DNA of 64,000 bases from Paraburkholderia domus (GTDB lineage Bacteria; Pseudomonadota; Gammaproteobacteria; Burkholderiales; Burkholderiaceae), in assembly GCF_905220705.1 (NCBI RefSeq), contig NZ_CAJNAT010000020.1:62001-126000 (forward strand), given 5' to 3'. The position numbers were made by a program, and so were the translations under genes. The first letter of the stretch is position 1. Each line of letters opens with the position of its first letter. Below the pieces are notes generated by a model. It saw nothing but the letters and a program-made list of their open reading frames with translations, did not search any database and was not told the DNA's origin. Shown piece by piece: positions 27,220-34,909 of this stretch.

Positions 27220-27738
27220 TCAGGTATCGCGGCTTCGTCGCGGGTCGTCAGAGAGGGTTCGCTGCGTGCGATAGAAGACGCGCGGCGGCACGTTCGGTGA
27301 GTCTTCGGCGAGCCGGTCGAGTTCGTCGCGGATCGCGGTGAGATAGTGGCCGTCGCGAGCATCGGCGTCACCTGCGAAGATCGCTTCCAGGCGGCGCCGC
27401 ACAGCGCCATAGCGTGCGCCCGCCGCGCGATGTTTTTCCGCGCGCTCCGCGTATCTGAGGAAAGTTTGCAGCGCGGCGGAGACCACAACGGCGACGCTCA
27501 CGAGCCCCACGAAGATCTTGAGCGCCAGCGAGACGGCGCTCAAACTCAACGATGCAAACGCCGCAGTACCCACGAAGGCAGTTAATGCGGTGACCAGCCA
27601 GCCGACGCTGCGGTCTCGCGCCGATAGCAGGTCAGCCATGTCGTAATGGCTCATCTGGGATTCACGCGCGCGCCGGATCCACTTCAGCAGAAGCTGGTCT
27701 TCGTCGACCGGGGGCTCGTAAGCAGTCAGGTTCTTCAT
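27220..27738 (-). CDS. SLATT-domain two-helix membrane protein
   Basis: This 172-residue protein has an N-terminal amphipathic helix (DQLLLKWIRRARESQMSHYDMADLLSARDRSVGWL), two adjacent membrane helices (LVTALTAFVGTAAFASLSL and LALKIFVGLVSVAVVVSAAL) and a charged C-terminal coiled region (LRYAERAEKHRAAGARYGAVRRRLEAIFA). This is the SLATT layout, described computationally as a pore-forming effector in nucleotide-signal immunity systems. The ATG at 27738 is preferred to a longer start because the conserved part begins just after it. No CD-NTase, SLOG or protease partner is adjacent, so a defence role is not established. Confidence 0.68.
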   Translation of the reverse strand: MKNLTAYEPPVDEDQLLLKWIRRARESQMSHYDMADLLSARDRSVGWLVTALTAFVGTAAFASLSLSAVSLALKIFVGLVSVAVVVSAALQTFLRYAERAEKHRAAGARYGAVRRRLEAIFAGDADARDGHYLTAIRDELDRLAEDSPNVPPRVFYRTQRTLSDDPRRSRDT

Positions 27739-27808
27739 GTCGCTCGTCAGGGCTGTCCAGTATCGCAAGCGTCGCGCGTGCGCCTGGCGATACTGTGCCA
27801 CACGAGGG

Positions 27809-29053
27809 CTAGGAACCGGACACGCCAAACCTTTCGTTATGCGCCTTCCCGTTCAGATAGAAGTCGCCGATAGCGGCTTCGCGGATGATCGCCGGATTGT
27901 GCGACGCCAGTACGCGTGCATTGCGCCAGTAGCGATCGAAGCGGCGCGTCTCGCTGGTTGCCGATGCGCCGCCGACTTCGAACAGCAGGGTGGCCGCCTG
28001 CAGCGTTTGTTCGATCACGATCTGCTGCGCCTGGAACGTCTGGATGTCCAGGCGGACATAGGTTTGCTCGTCGGTACGGCCTTCTTGCCGCGCGACCGAC
28101 ACTTCATCGATCGCGTTGGCTAGCGAAGCGCTGATGCTCTGTGTCGAGTAAGCAAGGCTCGCGAGCCGCCCGACTACACGATGCACCAACGGATTGTCAC
28201 GCGGGCTCGATTCGCCCGGAATGCCGAAGGTCCGCGTTTTAGCTTGCGTGAACGCCACAGCGTCGCGCAGCGCCGCGCGGCTGATGCCGGCCAGGTTCGC
28301 GACATGCAGTGCCTGATAGTAGGCGGTGAGCAGGCTGTTACGGCGTGGTTCGGTGGCGTCATAGCGTCGGTAAAGGTTCTCGTGCGAGACCGGCACATGC
28401 TCGAAACGCGCCGTCCCGCTGCCGGTGAGACGCTGCCCGAAGCCATCCCAATCGTCGATCCGGGCGAGGCCGGGTGCGTCGCTTTTGACGAGCACGCGCA
28501 CATTGCTTTGCCCATCGTGGGCGGTGACGTCGACCCAGTCCGCGTAGAGCGTGCCGGTGGTGTAGTACTTCTCGCCGTCGAGATGCCATGTGCCGTCGGT
28601 TTGCGTGAGGCGCACGCTGTTGCTGGTGACACTGGTGCGTTCGGACACGGCGCCGCCGATGATCTCGCCTTGTGCGATCCGTGTGAGCCAGCGGTCGCGC
28701 AGCGGCTCGTCGCCGTTTTCCAGCAGCGATTCGATGAAGCCGCCGTGTACGCGCAGGATTTGCGGCAGATTTGAGTCTGCTTCGCCGAGACGTGTGACTA
28801 AGGCAAAGAACGCTTTCAGCGTGATGCCTTCGCCGCCGTAGTGCCTGGGCACGCGTAGTTTCGTGTAGCCGGCTTCGCGTAGCCATTCCACGGGAGCGTA
28901 GGGTAGGTCCCGCTTCTGTTCGCGGTCTACGGCGCCTTCGGCGATGCGGGCGAATATGGGTGCGAAACGGTGGGTTAGGTCGTCTTCAGCGAATAGTTCT
29001 GCTGCGGCTGCGATTCTGTGGTTTGGGGTTTGGGGCGGTTGTGATGATGGCAT
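27809..29053 (-). CDS. Acyl-CoA dehydrogenase-like flavin monooxygenase (DszC/SfnB type)
   Basis: This 414-residue protein has the acyl-CoA dehydrogenase fold (helical N-domain, beta middle with VSERTSVTSNSVRLTQTDGTWHLDGEKYYTTG, helical C-domain). The lack of the catalytic Glu of true dehydrogenases and the motifs LRVPRHYGGEG and NPAIIREAAIGDFYLNG resemble the FMNH2-dependent monooxygenases DszC/SfnB used in sulfur or sulfone metabolism. A separate flavin reductase would be needed and none is adjacent. The first 45 codons are unusually rich in T-ending codons. A palindrome lies upstream at 29118. Confidence 0.82.
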   Translation of the reverse strand: MPSSQPPQTPNHRIAAAAELFAEDDLTHRFAPIFARIAEGAVDREQKRDLPYAPVEWLREAGYTKLRVPRHYGGEGITLKAFFALVTRLGEADSNLPQILRVHGGFIESLLENGDEPLRDRWLTRIAQGEIIGGAVSERTSVTSNSVRLTQTDGTWHLDGEKYYTTGTLYADWVDVTAHDGQSNVRVLVKSDAPGLARIDDWDGFGQRLTGSGTARFEHVPVSHENLYRRYDATEPRRNSLLTAYYQALHVANLAGISRAALRDAVAFTQAKTRTFGIPGESSPRDNPLVHRVVGRLASLAYSTQSISASLANAIDEVSVARQEGRTDEQTYVRLDIQTFQAQQIVIEQTLQAATLLFEVGGASATSETRRFDRYWRNARVLASHNPAIIREAAIGDFYLNGKAHNERFGVSGS

Positions 29054-29117
29054 GAGTTCTCCATAGCTGGGCGCTGGGCCTAGGGTGAGAACGGTACGGG
29101 AGTGGGTGGGGGGCTAG

Positions 29118-29135
29118 CAACCAAGTATTTGGTTG
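29118..29135. promoter_or_regulatory. Inverted repeat upstream of the DszC-like gene
   Basis: CAACCAA-GTAT-TTGGTTG has perfect 7-bp arms. It lies about 65 bp before the start of the flavin monooxygenase gene and is a candidate operator. The cognate regulator is unknown. Confidence 0.4.
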
Positions 29136-29204
29136 ATTCTTAGAAGGGGGAGTGAAATGGGGGTTTTGCCTGCTCGGCGCTTTGTTTGTCTCTGTGCCTG
29201 TGGT

Positions 29205-29461
29205 GTTGGCCTTTCCTTGATCTGGATTCTTTGGCCTTTCCTTGATTTGTTAGTGGTCTATTAGCGTTGCCCCTGTGCGGGGGGCACCTACTTCTCTTTG
29301 CTGCTGCAAAGAGAAGTAGGCAAGAGAAAGCAGCTCAAACCGCTAATTCTTAAGCGGGTCCCCCGCGCAGTCGCGGTAGTGGTGCATCTGGAATCCGTGC
29401 CCTCGCGCATTCGGCGTGAGTGACAAGGCAGTCATACTTCCGGCGGCGCTGCGCGCGCCGA
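29205..29461 (+). repeat. Dispersed structured repeat, copy 2
   Basis: This copy matches copies 1 and 3. The hairpin arms are CCTACTTCTCTTTGC (29287-29301) and GCAAAGAGAAGTAGG (29306-29320); both differ from the other copies at paired positions, so pairing is preserved. The leading motif TTGGCCTTTCCTTGAT occurs twice (29206-29221 and 29231-29246), a small internal duplication not seen in the other copies. It lies between two divergent genes. Confidence 0.85.
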
Positions 29462-29660
29462 CGCCTCGTTCATAAACTCGCGCGATGCGTTTTTGACCTA
29501 TCCGCTATCCGGTGTCGTGGTTGACGTTTTGTTTTGGTCGGGCATCATCGCTATTGCAGTTTCAGTTCCGTTGCTGACCGTAATTCGATCCCGGGATCGT
29601 TGTCTGCGGTTCGAAAACCTGTCATTGCCTTTATTCAAAATTGAACTCAAGGAACAACAC

Positions 29661-30119
29661 GTGCCCGATAACCTGGATCAAGTCGCCACGAGTTCTTCTC
29701 AAGAACCCACGGTCGCGCTCGCGGTGGTCGGCGCGCATCTGCGCGGGCAACCGCTGAACTGGCAACTGCAGGAGGCCGGCGCGCGTTTTGTCGAAGCGAC
29801 ATTTACGGCGCCCTGTTATCGGCTTTACGCGCTCGCCAATACGCAGCCGCCGAAGCCTGGACTGGTTCGCGTGATCAGCAAGCCAGGTGCGCCGATCGCT
29901 GTCGAAGTCTGGGAGGTGCCGTTGCGCACCTTCGGCAAATTCGTCATGGACGTACCGGCACCGCTGGGCATCGGCACGCTGCTACTCGCGAGTGGGCTCG
30001 CTGTGAAAGGCTTCATCTGCGAGCCTTCCGCGGTCAGCGACGACAGTGGCGCGACGGAGATTACCTCGTTCGGCGGATGGCTCGCCTATCTCGACAGCCT
30101 GAAGGCAAACGGGCATTGA
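29661..30119 (+). CDS. Stand-alone allophanate hydrolase C-terminal domain protein
   Basis: This 152-residue protein corresponds to the C-terminal domain of allophanate hydrolase and nothing else. Diagnostic strings are VALAVVGAHLRGQPLNWQL, ATFTAPCYRLYALANTQPPKPGLVRV, VEVWEVPLRTFGKFVMDVPAPLGIGTL, GFICEPSAV and the closing TSFGGWLAYLDSL. In full-length enzymes this domain acts after the amidase step, on the N-carboxycarbamate intermediate. The GTG at 29661 is chosen because AAGGA lies 8 bp before it; the longer open frame upstream runs out of the repeat and promoter region. The only allophanate amidase in the window (41.6 kb) lacks this domain. Confidence 0.82.
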   Translation: MPDNLDQVATSSSQEPTVALAVVGAHLRGQPLNWQLQEAGARFVEATFTAPCYRLYALANTQPPKPGLVRVISKPGAPIAVEVWEVPLRTFGKFVMDVPAPLGIGTLLLASGLAVKGFICEPSAVSDDSGATEITSFGGWLAYLDSLKANGH

Positions 30120-30150
30120 TCCTTCATCGGAGCGGCTGGACTCCGTCGCC

Positions 30151-31194
30151 TTACTCGTAAGAAAACGCCCCGCCGAACTTGTCCATCCGCTCCAGCGCCA
30201 TCCCCGAACCCCGCACCACGCAGGTCAGCGGCGCTTCGGCAACGAACACCGGCAGGCCGGTTTCTTCGGCGAGCAGGCGGTCCAGATCGCGCAGCAATGC
30301 GCCACCGCCCGCAAGCATGATGCCGCGCTCGGCGATGTCGGCGCCCAGTTCCGGCGGCGTCTGTTCCAGCGCGATCTTCACCGCCGAGACGATCTGGTTC
30401 AGCGGATCGGTCAGCGCTTCGAGAATCTCGTTGCTGGAAACCGTGAAGCTGCGCGGAATGCCTTCGGACATATTGCGGCCCTTGACCTCCATCTCCTTGA
30501 CTTCAGAACCCGGAAACGCGGAGCCAATTTCCTTCTTGATGGCCTCGGCGGTCTGTTCGCCAATCAACATCCCGCAGTTGCGGCGAATGTAGTTGACGAT
30601 CGCATCATCGAACTTGTCGCCGCCCACACGCACCGAGCCCTTATAGACAACGCCACCAAGCGAGATCACCCCCACTTCGGTCGTGCCGCCGCCGATGTCG
30701 ACCACCATCGAACCGGTCGCCTCGGATACGGGCAAACCGGCGCCGGTGGCCGCGGCCATCGGCTCTTCGATCAGATAGACCTGCGAGGCGCCCGCGCTAT
30801 GCGCGGCTTCCTTGATTGCCCGGCGCTCGACCTGAGTCGAGCCGCACGGCACGCAGATGATGATGCGCGGCGACGGCGCGAACATCCGCGACTCGTGCGC
30901 CATCTGGATGAAGCGCTTGATCATCTGCTGGGTAATGTTGAAGTCGGCGATCACGCCGTCCTTCATTGGGCGGATCGCCTCGATATTGCCCGGCACCTTG
31001 CCGAGCATCTGTTTCGCTTCCTTGCCGACGGCCAGAATGATCTTCTTGCCGTTCGGGCCGCCTTCCTGACGAATCGAGACCACCGAGGGTTCGTCCAGCA
31101 CGATCCCCTTGCCACGCATGTAAATAAGGGTGTTCGACGTGCCGAGGTCGATTGCCAGGTCGTTGGAAAAATAGCCGCGCAGAAAACCAAACAT
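30151..31194 (-). CDS. mreB: MreB-like rod-shape actin homologue
   Basis: This 347-residue actin-fold protein contains LAIDLGTSNTLIYMRGKGIVLDEPSVV (phosphate 1), VVDIGGGTTEVGVISLGGVV (phosphate 2) and GIMLAGGGALLRDLDRLLAEETGLPV (adenosine site). The N-terminal amphipathic FGFLRGYFSND is the membrane anchor. The length is standard. It polymerises under the inner membrane to direct side-wall synthesis. The ATG at 31194 is chosen at the anchor. mreC, mreD, PBP2 and rodA are not adjacent, so this is probably a second, solitary copy beside the main mre operon elsewhere (inference). Confidence 0.93.
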   Translation of the reverse strand: MFGFLRGYFSNDLAIDLGTSNTLIYMRGKGIVLDEPSVVSIRQEGGPNGKKIILAVGKEAKQMLGKVPGNIEAIRPMKDGVIADFNITQQMIKRFIQMAHESRMFAPSPRIIICVPCGSTQVERRAIKEAAHSAGASQVYLIEEPMAAATGAGLPVSEATGSMVVDIGGGTTEVGVISLGGVVYKGSVRVGGDKFDDAIVNYIRRNCGMLIGEQTAEAIKKEIGSAFPGSEVKEMEVKGRNMSEGIPRSFTVSSNEILEALTDPLNQIVSAVKIALEQTPPELGADIAERGIMLAGGGALLRDLDRLLAEETGLPVFVAEAPLTCVVRGSGMALERMDKFGGAFSYE

Positions 31195-31316
31195 GCAAAT
31201 TCCTGTCTCGCTGATGCCGGGCGCGTGAACGCGCCGCATGGAAATGCCGCCCGGGGGCGGCAGGCGACCAGGTCGTGGTCGGGAGAGGGGGAAGAATAAC
31301 AGCTTCGGGCGGTGGG

Positions 31317-31715
31317 CTAGTTTGGCGAGCGCGGCCGCAACGAGTTGTCGATCTGCCATTTGATGCGGCCGCAATTGTTTTTGACGCGCGCCTCGTAGTC
31401 AGTTGGGGCACTCAGGCGCAACGAGCGCATCTGGATCGCGTCGCTATCCCCACGCCGCCAACCCGCTTGCCAGCGAGTGTCGAACTGGCTGGCTTCGGTA
31501 AGCACCTTCGTGAGCTTCGCCTTGTACTGCGCCACGTCCGCCGGCGTCCATCCGCAGAACGCCTGGACAAAGTGCGCCCGCTCGCCGGCGGCCTCCGCAT
31601 TGGCGTTCGCGCCGTCCTCGCTGGCTGAAGCGGGCCGGGGCAGTGCCACCGACAGAAGCAATAGTGTGAGCGTCAGCGCGAATCGGACGTTATAGCAACA
31701 GCGGTTTTTATACAC
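31317..31715 (-). CDS. Putative exported protein of unknown function (132 aa)
   Basis: The predicted protein opens with a basic head and the hydrophobic segment FALTLTLLLLSVALPRPASA, a good signal peptide with a cleavage site near ASA-SED. The mature part of roughly 100 residues has two cysteines (FCGWTP and KNNCGRIKW), possibly a disulfide in the periplasm. The GTG start follows an excellent GAGGAGG ribosome site. It is upstream of mreB on the same strand (about 120 bp). No family was recognised. Confidence 0.68.
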   Translation of the reverse strand: MYKNRCCYNVRFALTLTLLLLSVALPRPASASEDGANANAEAAGERAHFVQAFCGWTPADVAQYKAKLTKVLTEASQFDTRWQAGWRRGDSDAIQMRSLRLSAPTDYEARVKNNCGRIKWQIDNSLRPRSPN

Positions 31716-31968
31716 GATTGCCTCCTCGTTGGCGTTCCCGGGCGCCGCAACGAATAACGAACGTGCTGCGGCAGCGCGTGCGGCTGCCTATATTACCGTG
31801 TATGGGCCAGCTTTCGTCGAGGTCGCGTTGCCCTGGCCGTCCCTTGAATGCGCAGTGCATCCGCCCGATTCGATCCGAACCGGCCACACCGCGACAGGAG
31901 ACACGCCGACCTGGCGCATGTCTCCTGCACGCGGCTAGCGTGATCCAAGGCGCAACATGGCGCACAAC

Positions 31969-33021
31969 TCAAGGCGCATTGGTCAGCGCCGGGTCGAGAT
32001 AGGCATTCACGTTCTGCGATTGCTTGTAGACCGCGTTGCGCACGTTGAACTTGTCCGCGTTCACGCTCGAACCGTACACCGAGTCAAGCCCGTCACCCTT
32101 GACGAAGGCCTTCCTGGCCGCCGCCGCGTCGAGCAGGTGCGTGCCTTTCAGCAAGGGCAGATACTGGGCCGGCGTCAGTCCGACGCGCCCGGACATGATC
32201 TTCACGGCATCCGGTTGCGTTTTCGGATCGTTGATGTAGGCCACGCAGCGATACCAGACCTTGATCACCTTGGCCCAGTCGGCCTTGCGCGACTGCAGGC
32301 TGACCGGATTGACCGTGATCGCGTCGTAGATCAGGCCCGGTGCGTCGGCCGAGGTGAAGATCGGACGCGAGCCCGGTACGCGCTTGAGTGCTTCGCCCGC
32401 GTTCGGTTGCCATGCGCCGACCGCGGCGACGTCGTTGGACGACGCCAGCACTTGTGGCAACTCATTCGTCTTCGCGTTGACGAGCGTGATGTCCGATTCC
32501 TTGAGCGCATGCTTCTCGAGCGCCGTGTCCAGCAGCAGGTGATCGACGAGACCCATTTCGACACCGACTTTTTTGCCCTTGAGTCCATCGACCGTGCGAA
32601 CGGGCGGTTTGGCCACGATCATGTCGTTGCCGCTCGAGTAATCGGTCAGGAGGATCATCACGTTTTTTGCGCCGCTTGCGCCGGTGACCAGCGCATCGCC
32701 ATTGGTTGCGCCGACCGCGTCGAGCTTGCCGGCGGAGAACGCATCGAGCGAGGCCGAGTAGTCGAACCACTGAAAATTGACATCCACGCCGGCCTCCTTG
32801 AACCAACCTTTGTCGATGGCAATCTGGAACGCGACGAAGCCGGGCCAATCGCTATAACCGATGGCGAGGGGGGCAGCCGCTTGCGCGGGTGCCGCGCCGA
32901 AACCGGCGAAGCCGATCGCAAGCGTGGCGACAGCGCCGGCGATCGCGCCACGCACGCGGCGCGACGAGGCAAGGCTGCTCAGTGAGGTCAGGGACATACG
33001 GGCGGATTCGAAGCGTTTCAT
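31969..33021 (-). CDS. ABC transporter substrate-binding protein, predicted for guanidine
   Basis: The protein has 350 residues. After the N-terminal MKRFESARMSL a long signal region contains AIAGAVATLAIGFAGFGAAPAQAAA, then the mature NitT/TauT-type binding fold begins (LAIGYSDWPGFVAFQIAIDKGWFKEAGVDV). The specificity is inferred from its guanidine-I riboswitch and from the permease and ATPase genes at 43-45 kb in the guanidine operon; relatives were once annotated as urea-carboxylase-associated transport proteins. The ATG at 33021 is chosen because a CAGGAGA-like ribosome site precedes it; longer frames run into the riboswitch. It is transcribed separately from the rest of the transporter. 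Confidence 0.88.
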   Translation of the reverse strand: MKRFESARMSLTSLSSLASSRRVRGAIAGAVATLAIGFAGFGAAPAQAAAPLAIGYSDWPGFVAFQIAIDKGWFKEAGVDVNFQWFDYSASLDAFSAGKLDAVGATNGDALVTGASGAKNVMILLTDYSSGNDMIVAKPPVRTVDGLKGKKVGVEMGLVDHLLLDTALEKHALKESDITLVNAKTNELPQVLASSNDVAAVGAWQPNAGEALKRVPGSRPIFTSADAPGLIYDAITVNPVSLQSRKADWAKVIKVWYRCVAYINDPKTQPDAVKIMSGRVGLTPAQYLPLLKGTHLLDAAAARKAFVKGDGLDSVYGSSVNADKFNVRNAVYKQSQNVNAYLDPALTNAP

Positions 33022-33094
33022 CGTTTTCTCCAGGAGACCGGTCAATTGCGATTGTTGAGTTGGATCGCGCGGCGACTGCGCGATAAAACAACAT

Positions 33095-33162
33095 GGCCGG
33101 TTCCCGCGAGAATCCGAATGGTGCGGACACTGCGCGAAAACTGCGGGAGACAAACGCCGGCC
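33095..33162 (-). terminator. Possible expression-platform hairpin below riboswitch 2
   Basis: On the minus strand GGCCGG and CCCGC pair with GCGGG and CCGGCC, giving a two-part stem followed by ATGTTGTTTTAT. It lies between the aptamer and the binding-protein start and could be the regulated terminator. The long loop makes this tentative. Confidence 0.38.
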
Positions 33163-33195
33163 ACGGAGAGGCACGATAGGCATTGCTATCGCCAA

Positions 33196-33325
33196 TCTCC
33201 CGGGCTTTTGTCCCGCCGTGTAGTGCAACAGTCGTTCGCTCCCGGATCAAGCCCGAGCCGAACGAACCGGTGCACCGGGCTGCTCTCGGACCAGACGTTC
33301 TTGCGAACCGGAACCCTAGCATCCC
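33196..33325 (-). promoter_or_regulatory. Guanidine-I (ykkC) riboswitch controlling the substrate-binding protein
   Basis: On the minus strand the conserved elements appear in order: CTAGGGTTCCGG (33320-33309), CTGGTCCGAGAGC, then ACGGCGGGACAAAAGCCCGG and GAGA at the 3' end (33196). These are the invariant strings of the ykkC class, which binds guanidinium and turns expression on. It is about 170 bases upstream of the start codon. Confidence 0.92.
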
Positions 33326-33362
33326 TAAGATGCGACGCTGCCGCACCTCTCGGCAATCAATC

Positions 33363-33379
33363 TAGCGAGAAATATGCCA
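33363..33379 (-). promoter_or_regulatory. Predicted sigma-54 promoter of the binding-protein transcript
   Basis: The minus strand reads TGGCATATTTCTCGCTA, with GG and GC exactly 10 bases apart as required for -24/-12 elements. It is about 45 bases before the riboswitch. A near-identical layout precedes the second riboswitch. Confidence 0.6.
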
Positions 33380-33446
33380 GCGCGGGCCAGGCGATGCCTC
33401 GAGGCGCAGTCATGCGAATGTTTCAGCGCAAACATGAGCCCACAGT

Positions 33447-33815
33447 TCATTCGAGCGCGGCAAAACGCTGATGCACGTAGGCGAGAAACTGCTCGAGACG
33501 CTCCTCGATCGATGCCGCGAGACTGACTCGCTTGATGCGGCGATCCGCTTCGGAACTCGTCTCCAGCAGCCAGCCGGCGTCGATTAGCGCCTGCACGTAG
33601 CGGACCGCGGTGCGGCGGCTCACGCCAGGCATGAAATCGTAGAGCGCCGTCTTGGCGAAATCATTTTCCGCGTCCACCCACATCCGGCAAAACAGATCGC
33701 TGTAGTTGAGGTCGTTCAGCCCCAGGTCGCCGAAATGCGACGACCACTGCCAGTCCATGTCGAGAATGGCGCGCGCGACGGCTTGCCCCTTGTGACGCGC
33801 AAGTTTCTTCTTCAT
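33447..33815 (-). CDS. Small winged-helix (MarR-like) transcriptional regulator
   Basis: The protein has 122 residues. The central part (FAKTALYDFMPGVSRRTAVRYVQALIDAGWLLETSSEADRRIKRVSLAASI) reads as a recognition helix plus wing, flanked by dimerisation helices (MDWQWSSHFGDL and EERLEQFLAYVHQRFAALE). It looks like a MarR-related regulator but is shorter and divergent. It is divergent from the isomerase-oxygenase pair with 155 bp between; that gap contains twin TTGCATGCAA palindromes, the likely operator. Confidence 0.65.
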   Translation of the reverse strand: MKKKLARHKGQAVARAILDMDWQWSSHFGDLGLNDLNYSDLFCRMWVDAENDFAKTALYDFMPGVSRRTAVRYVQALIDAGWLLETSSEADRRIKRVSLAASIEERLEQFLAYVHQRFAALE

Positions 33816-33937
33816 CGATTCACCATGAGGAGGAGGGGTGCACAGTTTAAGTGCTAATCGTGCAGGAAATCGGGCGCGCCAAAATTATGCACAGCGACGC
33901 AAAGCGTTTTTTTGGCGAGCAAATTTCGTGTGTACTA

Positions 33938-33959
33938 TTGCATGCAATTTTGCATGCAA
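33938..33959. promoter_or_regulatory. Twin 10-bp palindromes upstream of the isomerase-like gene
   Basis: TTGCATGCAA occurs at 33938-33947 and 33950-33959; each copy is a perfect palindrome and they are separated by two bases, ending 11 bp before the next start codon. This would allow two regulator dimers to block the ribosome site or promoter. The divergent MarR-like protein is the natural candidate. Confidence 0.6.
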
Positions 33960-33970
33960 TAGGAGAGGCG

Positions 33971-34900
33971 ATGAAATTCGAACTGTTCAAGACATTCTGG
34001 GGATTCGACGGCGGTCCGCATGATGCCGCACCGCTAGTGCGCGCCGCCGGTTTCGACGGGATCGAAGCGCCAGTCCCGCCGGGTGGGGCTGAGCGCGAAG
34101 CTTTCGCGCAGGCAATCGCCGACGAACGTCTCGAGTTCATCGCGGAGATCACGACGGCGGGCAGTTATGTGCCGGAACGGTCTGCCACGCCGGCGGAGCA
34201 TCTGCGCGATCTCGAGGAAAAGATCGTGTGGGGCAAGCCGCTCAAACCACGCTTTTTCAATGTGATGGCAGGCTGCGACGCGTGGCCGGCGGCTACACAG
34301 GTGGATTTCTTCGCGCGCGCGGTGGAAGTTGCTGCGAAGCACGAGGTGACCTGCAGCTTCGAGACGCATCGGGGCCGCTCGTTCTACAACCCATGGATTA
34401 CCCGCGATGTCGCGCGTGCGGTGCCGGAACTCAAGCTGACATGCGACTTCAGCCATTGGGTGTCGGTGTGCGAGCGTCTGCTCGACGGCGACGGTGGTGA
34501 ATGGGACACGATTCTTGAGCTTGCGCCGCATGCGCATCATCTGCACGGGCGTGTAGGGTATCCGCAAGGTCCGCAGGTGCCGCATCCCGCTGCGCCCGAG
34601 TACGCAGACTGCCTTGCTTCGCATCAGCGAATCTGGGAAGCACTGTGGAGCGCACAGATCGACAAGGGCTACACGACCACGACCATGACGCCCGAGTTCG
34701 GCCCCGATGGCTATCTGCACACGTTGCCTTTCACCAATGCGCCGGTGGCGGATCTGTGGGCGATCAACACGTGGATGGGACGCGAGGAGCGACGCCATCT
34801 CGCAGCGTTTCTTGCCGGACGCGAGGCGCGTGGCGGCCTGCGAACCGAACAGCAAACGCATTCACCGACTCGATCATCCATCGCACCGCTGCACGCATAG
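33971..34900 (+). CDS. Sugar phosphate isomerase/epimerase-like TIM-barrel protein
   Basis: The 309-residue protein belongs to the xylose-isomerase-like TIM barrel superfamily. Probable metal ligands are the glutamate in CSFETHRGRSF, the aspartate in LTCDFSHW, the histidine in HHLHGRVGYPQ and the glutamate in MTPEFGPDGY. The ATG at 33971 follows TAGGAGAG. It is separated from the 2-oxoglutarate oxygenase by 9 bp, so the two form an operon. The substrate is unknown; in context it may process the sugar-like or amino-acid-derived product of the oxygenase (speculative). Confidence 0.82.
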   Translation: MKFELFKTFWGFDGGPHDAAPLVRAAGFDGIEAPVPPGGAEREAFAQAIADERLEFIAEITTAGSYVPERSATPAEHLRDLEEKIVWGKPLKPRFFNVMAGCDAWPAATQVDFFARAVEVAAKHEVTCSFETHRGRSFYNPWITRDVARAVPELKLTCDFSHWVSVCERLLDGDGGEWDTILELAPHAHHLHGRVGYPQGPQVPHPAAPEYADCLASHQRIWEALWSAQIDKGYTTTTMTPEFGPDGYLHTLPFTNAPVADLWAINTWMGREERRHLAAFLAGREARGGLRTEQQTHSPTRSSIAPLHA

Positions 34901-34909
34901 GCAAACCTC

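Noticed and set aside
27220..27738. SLATT gene as part of a complete CBASS-type defence island
   Set aside because: No nucleotidyltransferase, SLOG or protease gene was found in the flanking sequence.
33022..33228. Upstream extension of the substrate-binding protein frame
   Set aside because: It translates the riboswitch leader; the signal peptide begins at 33021.
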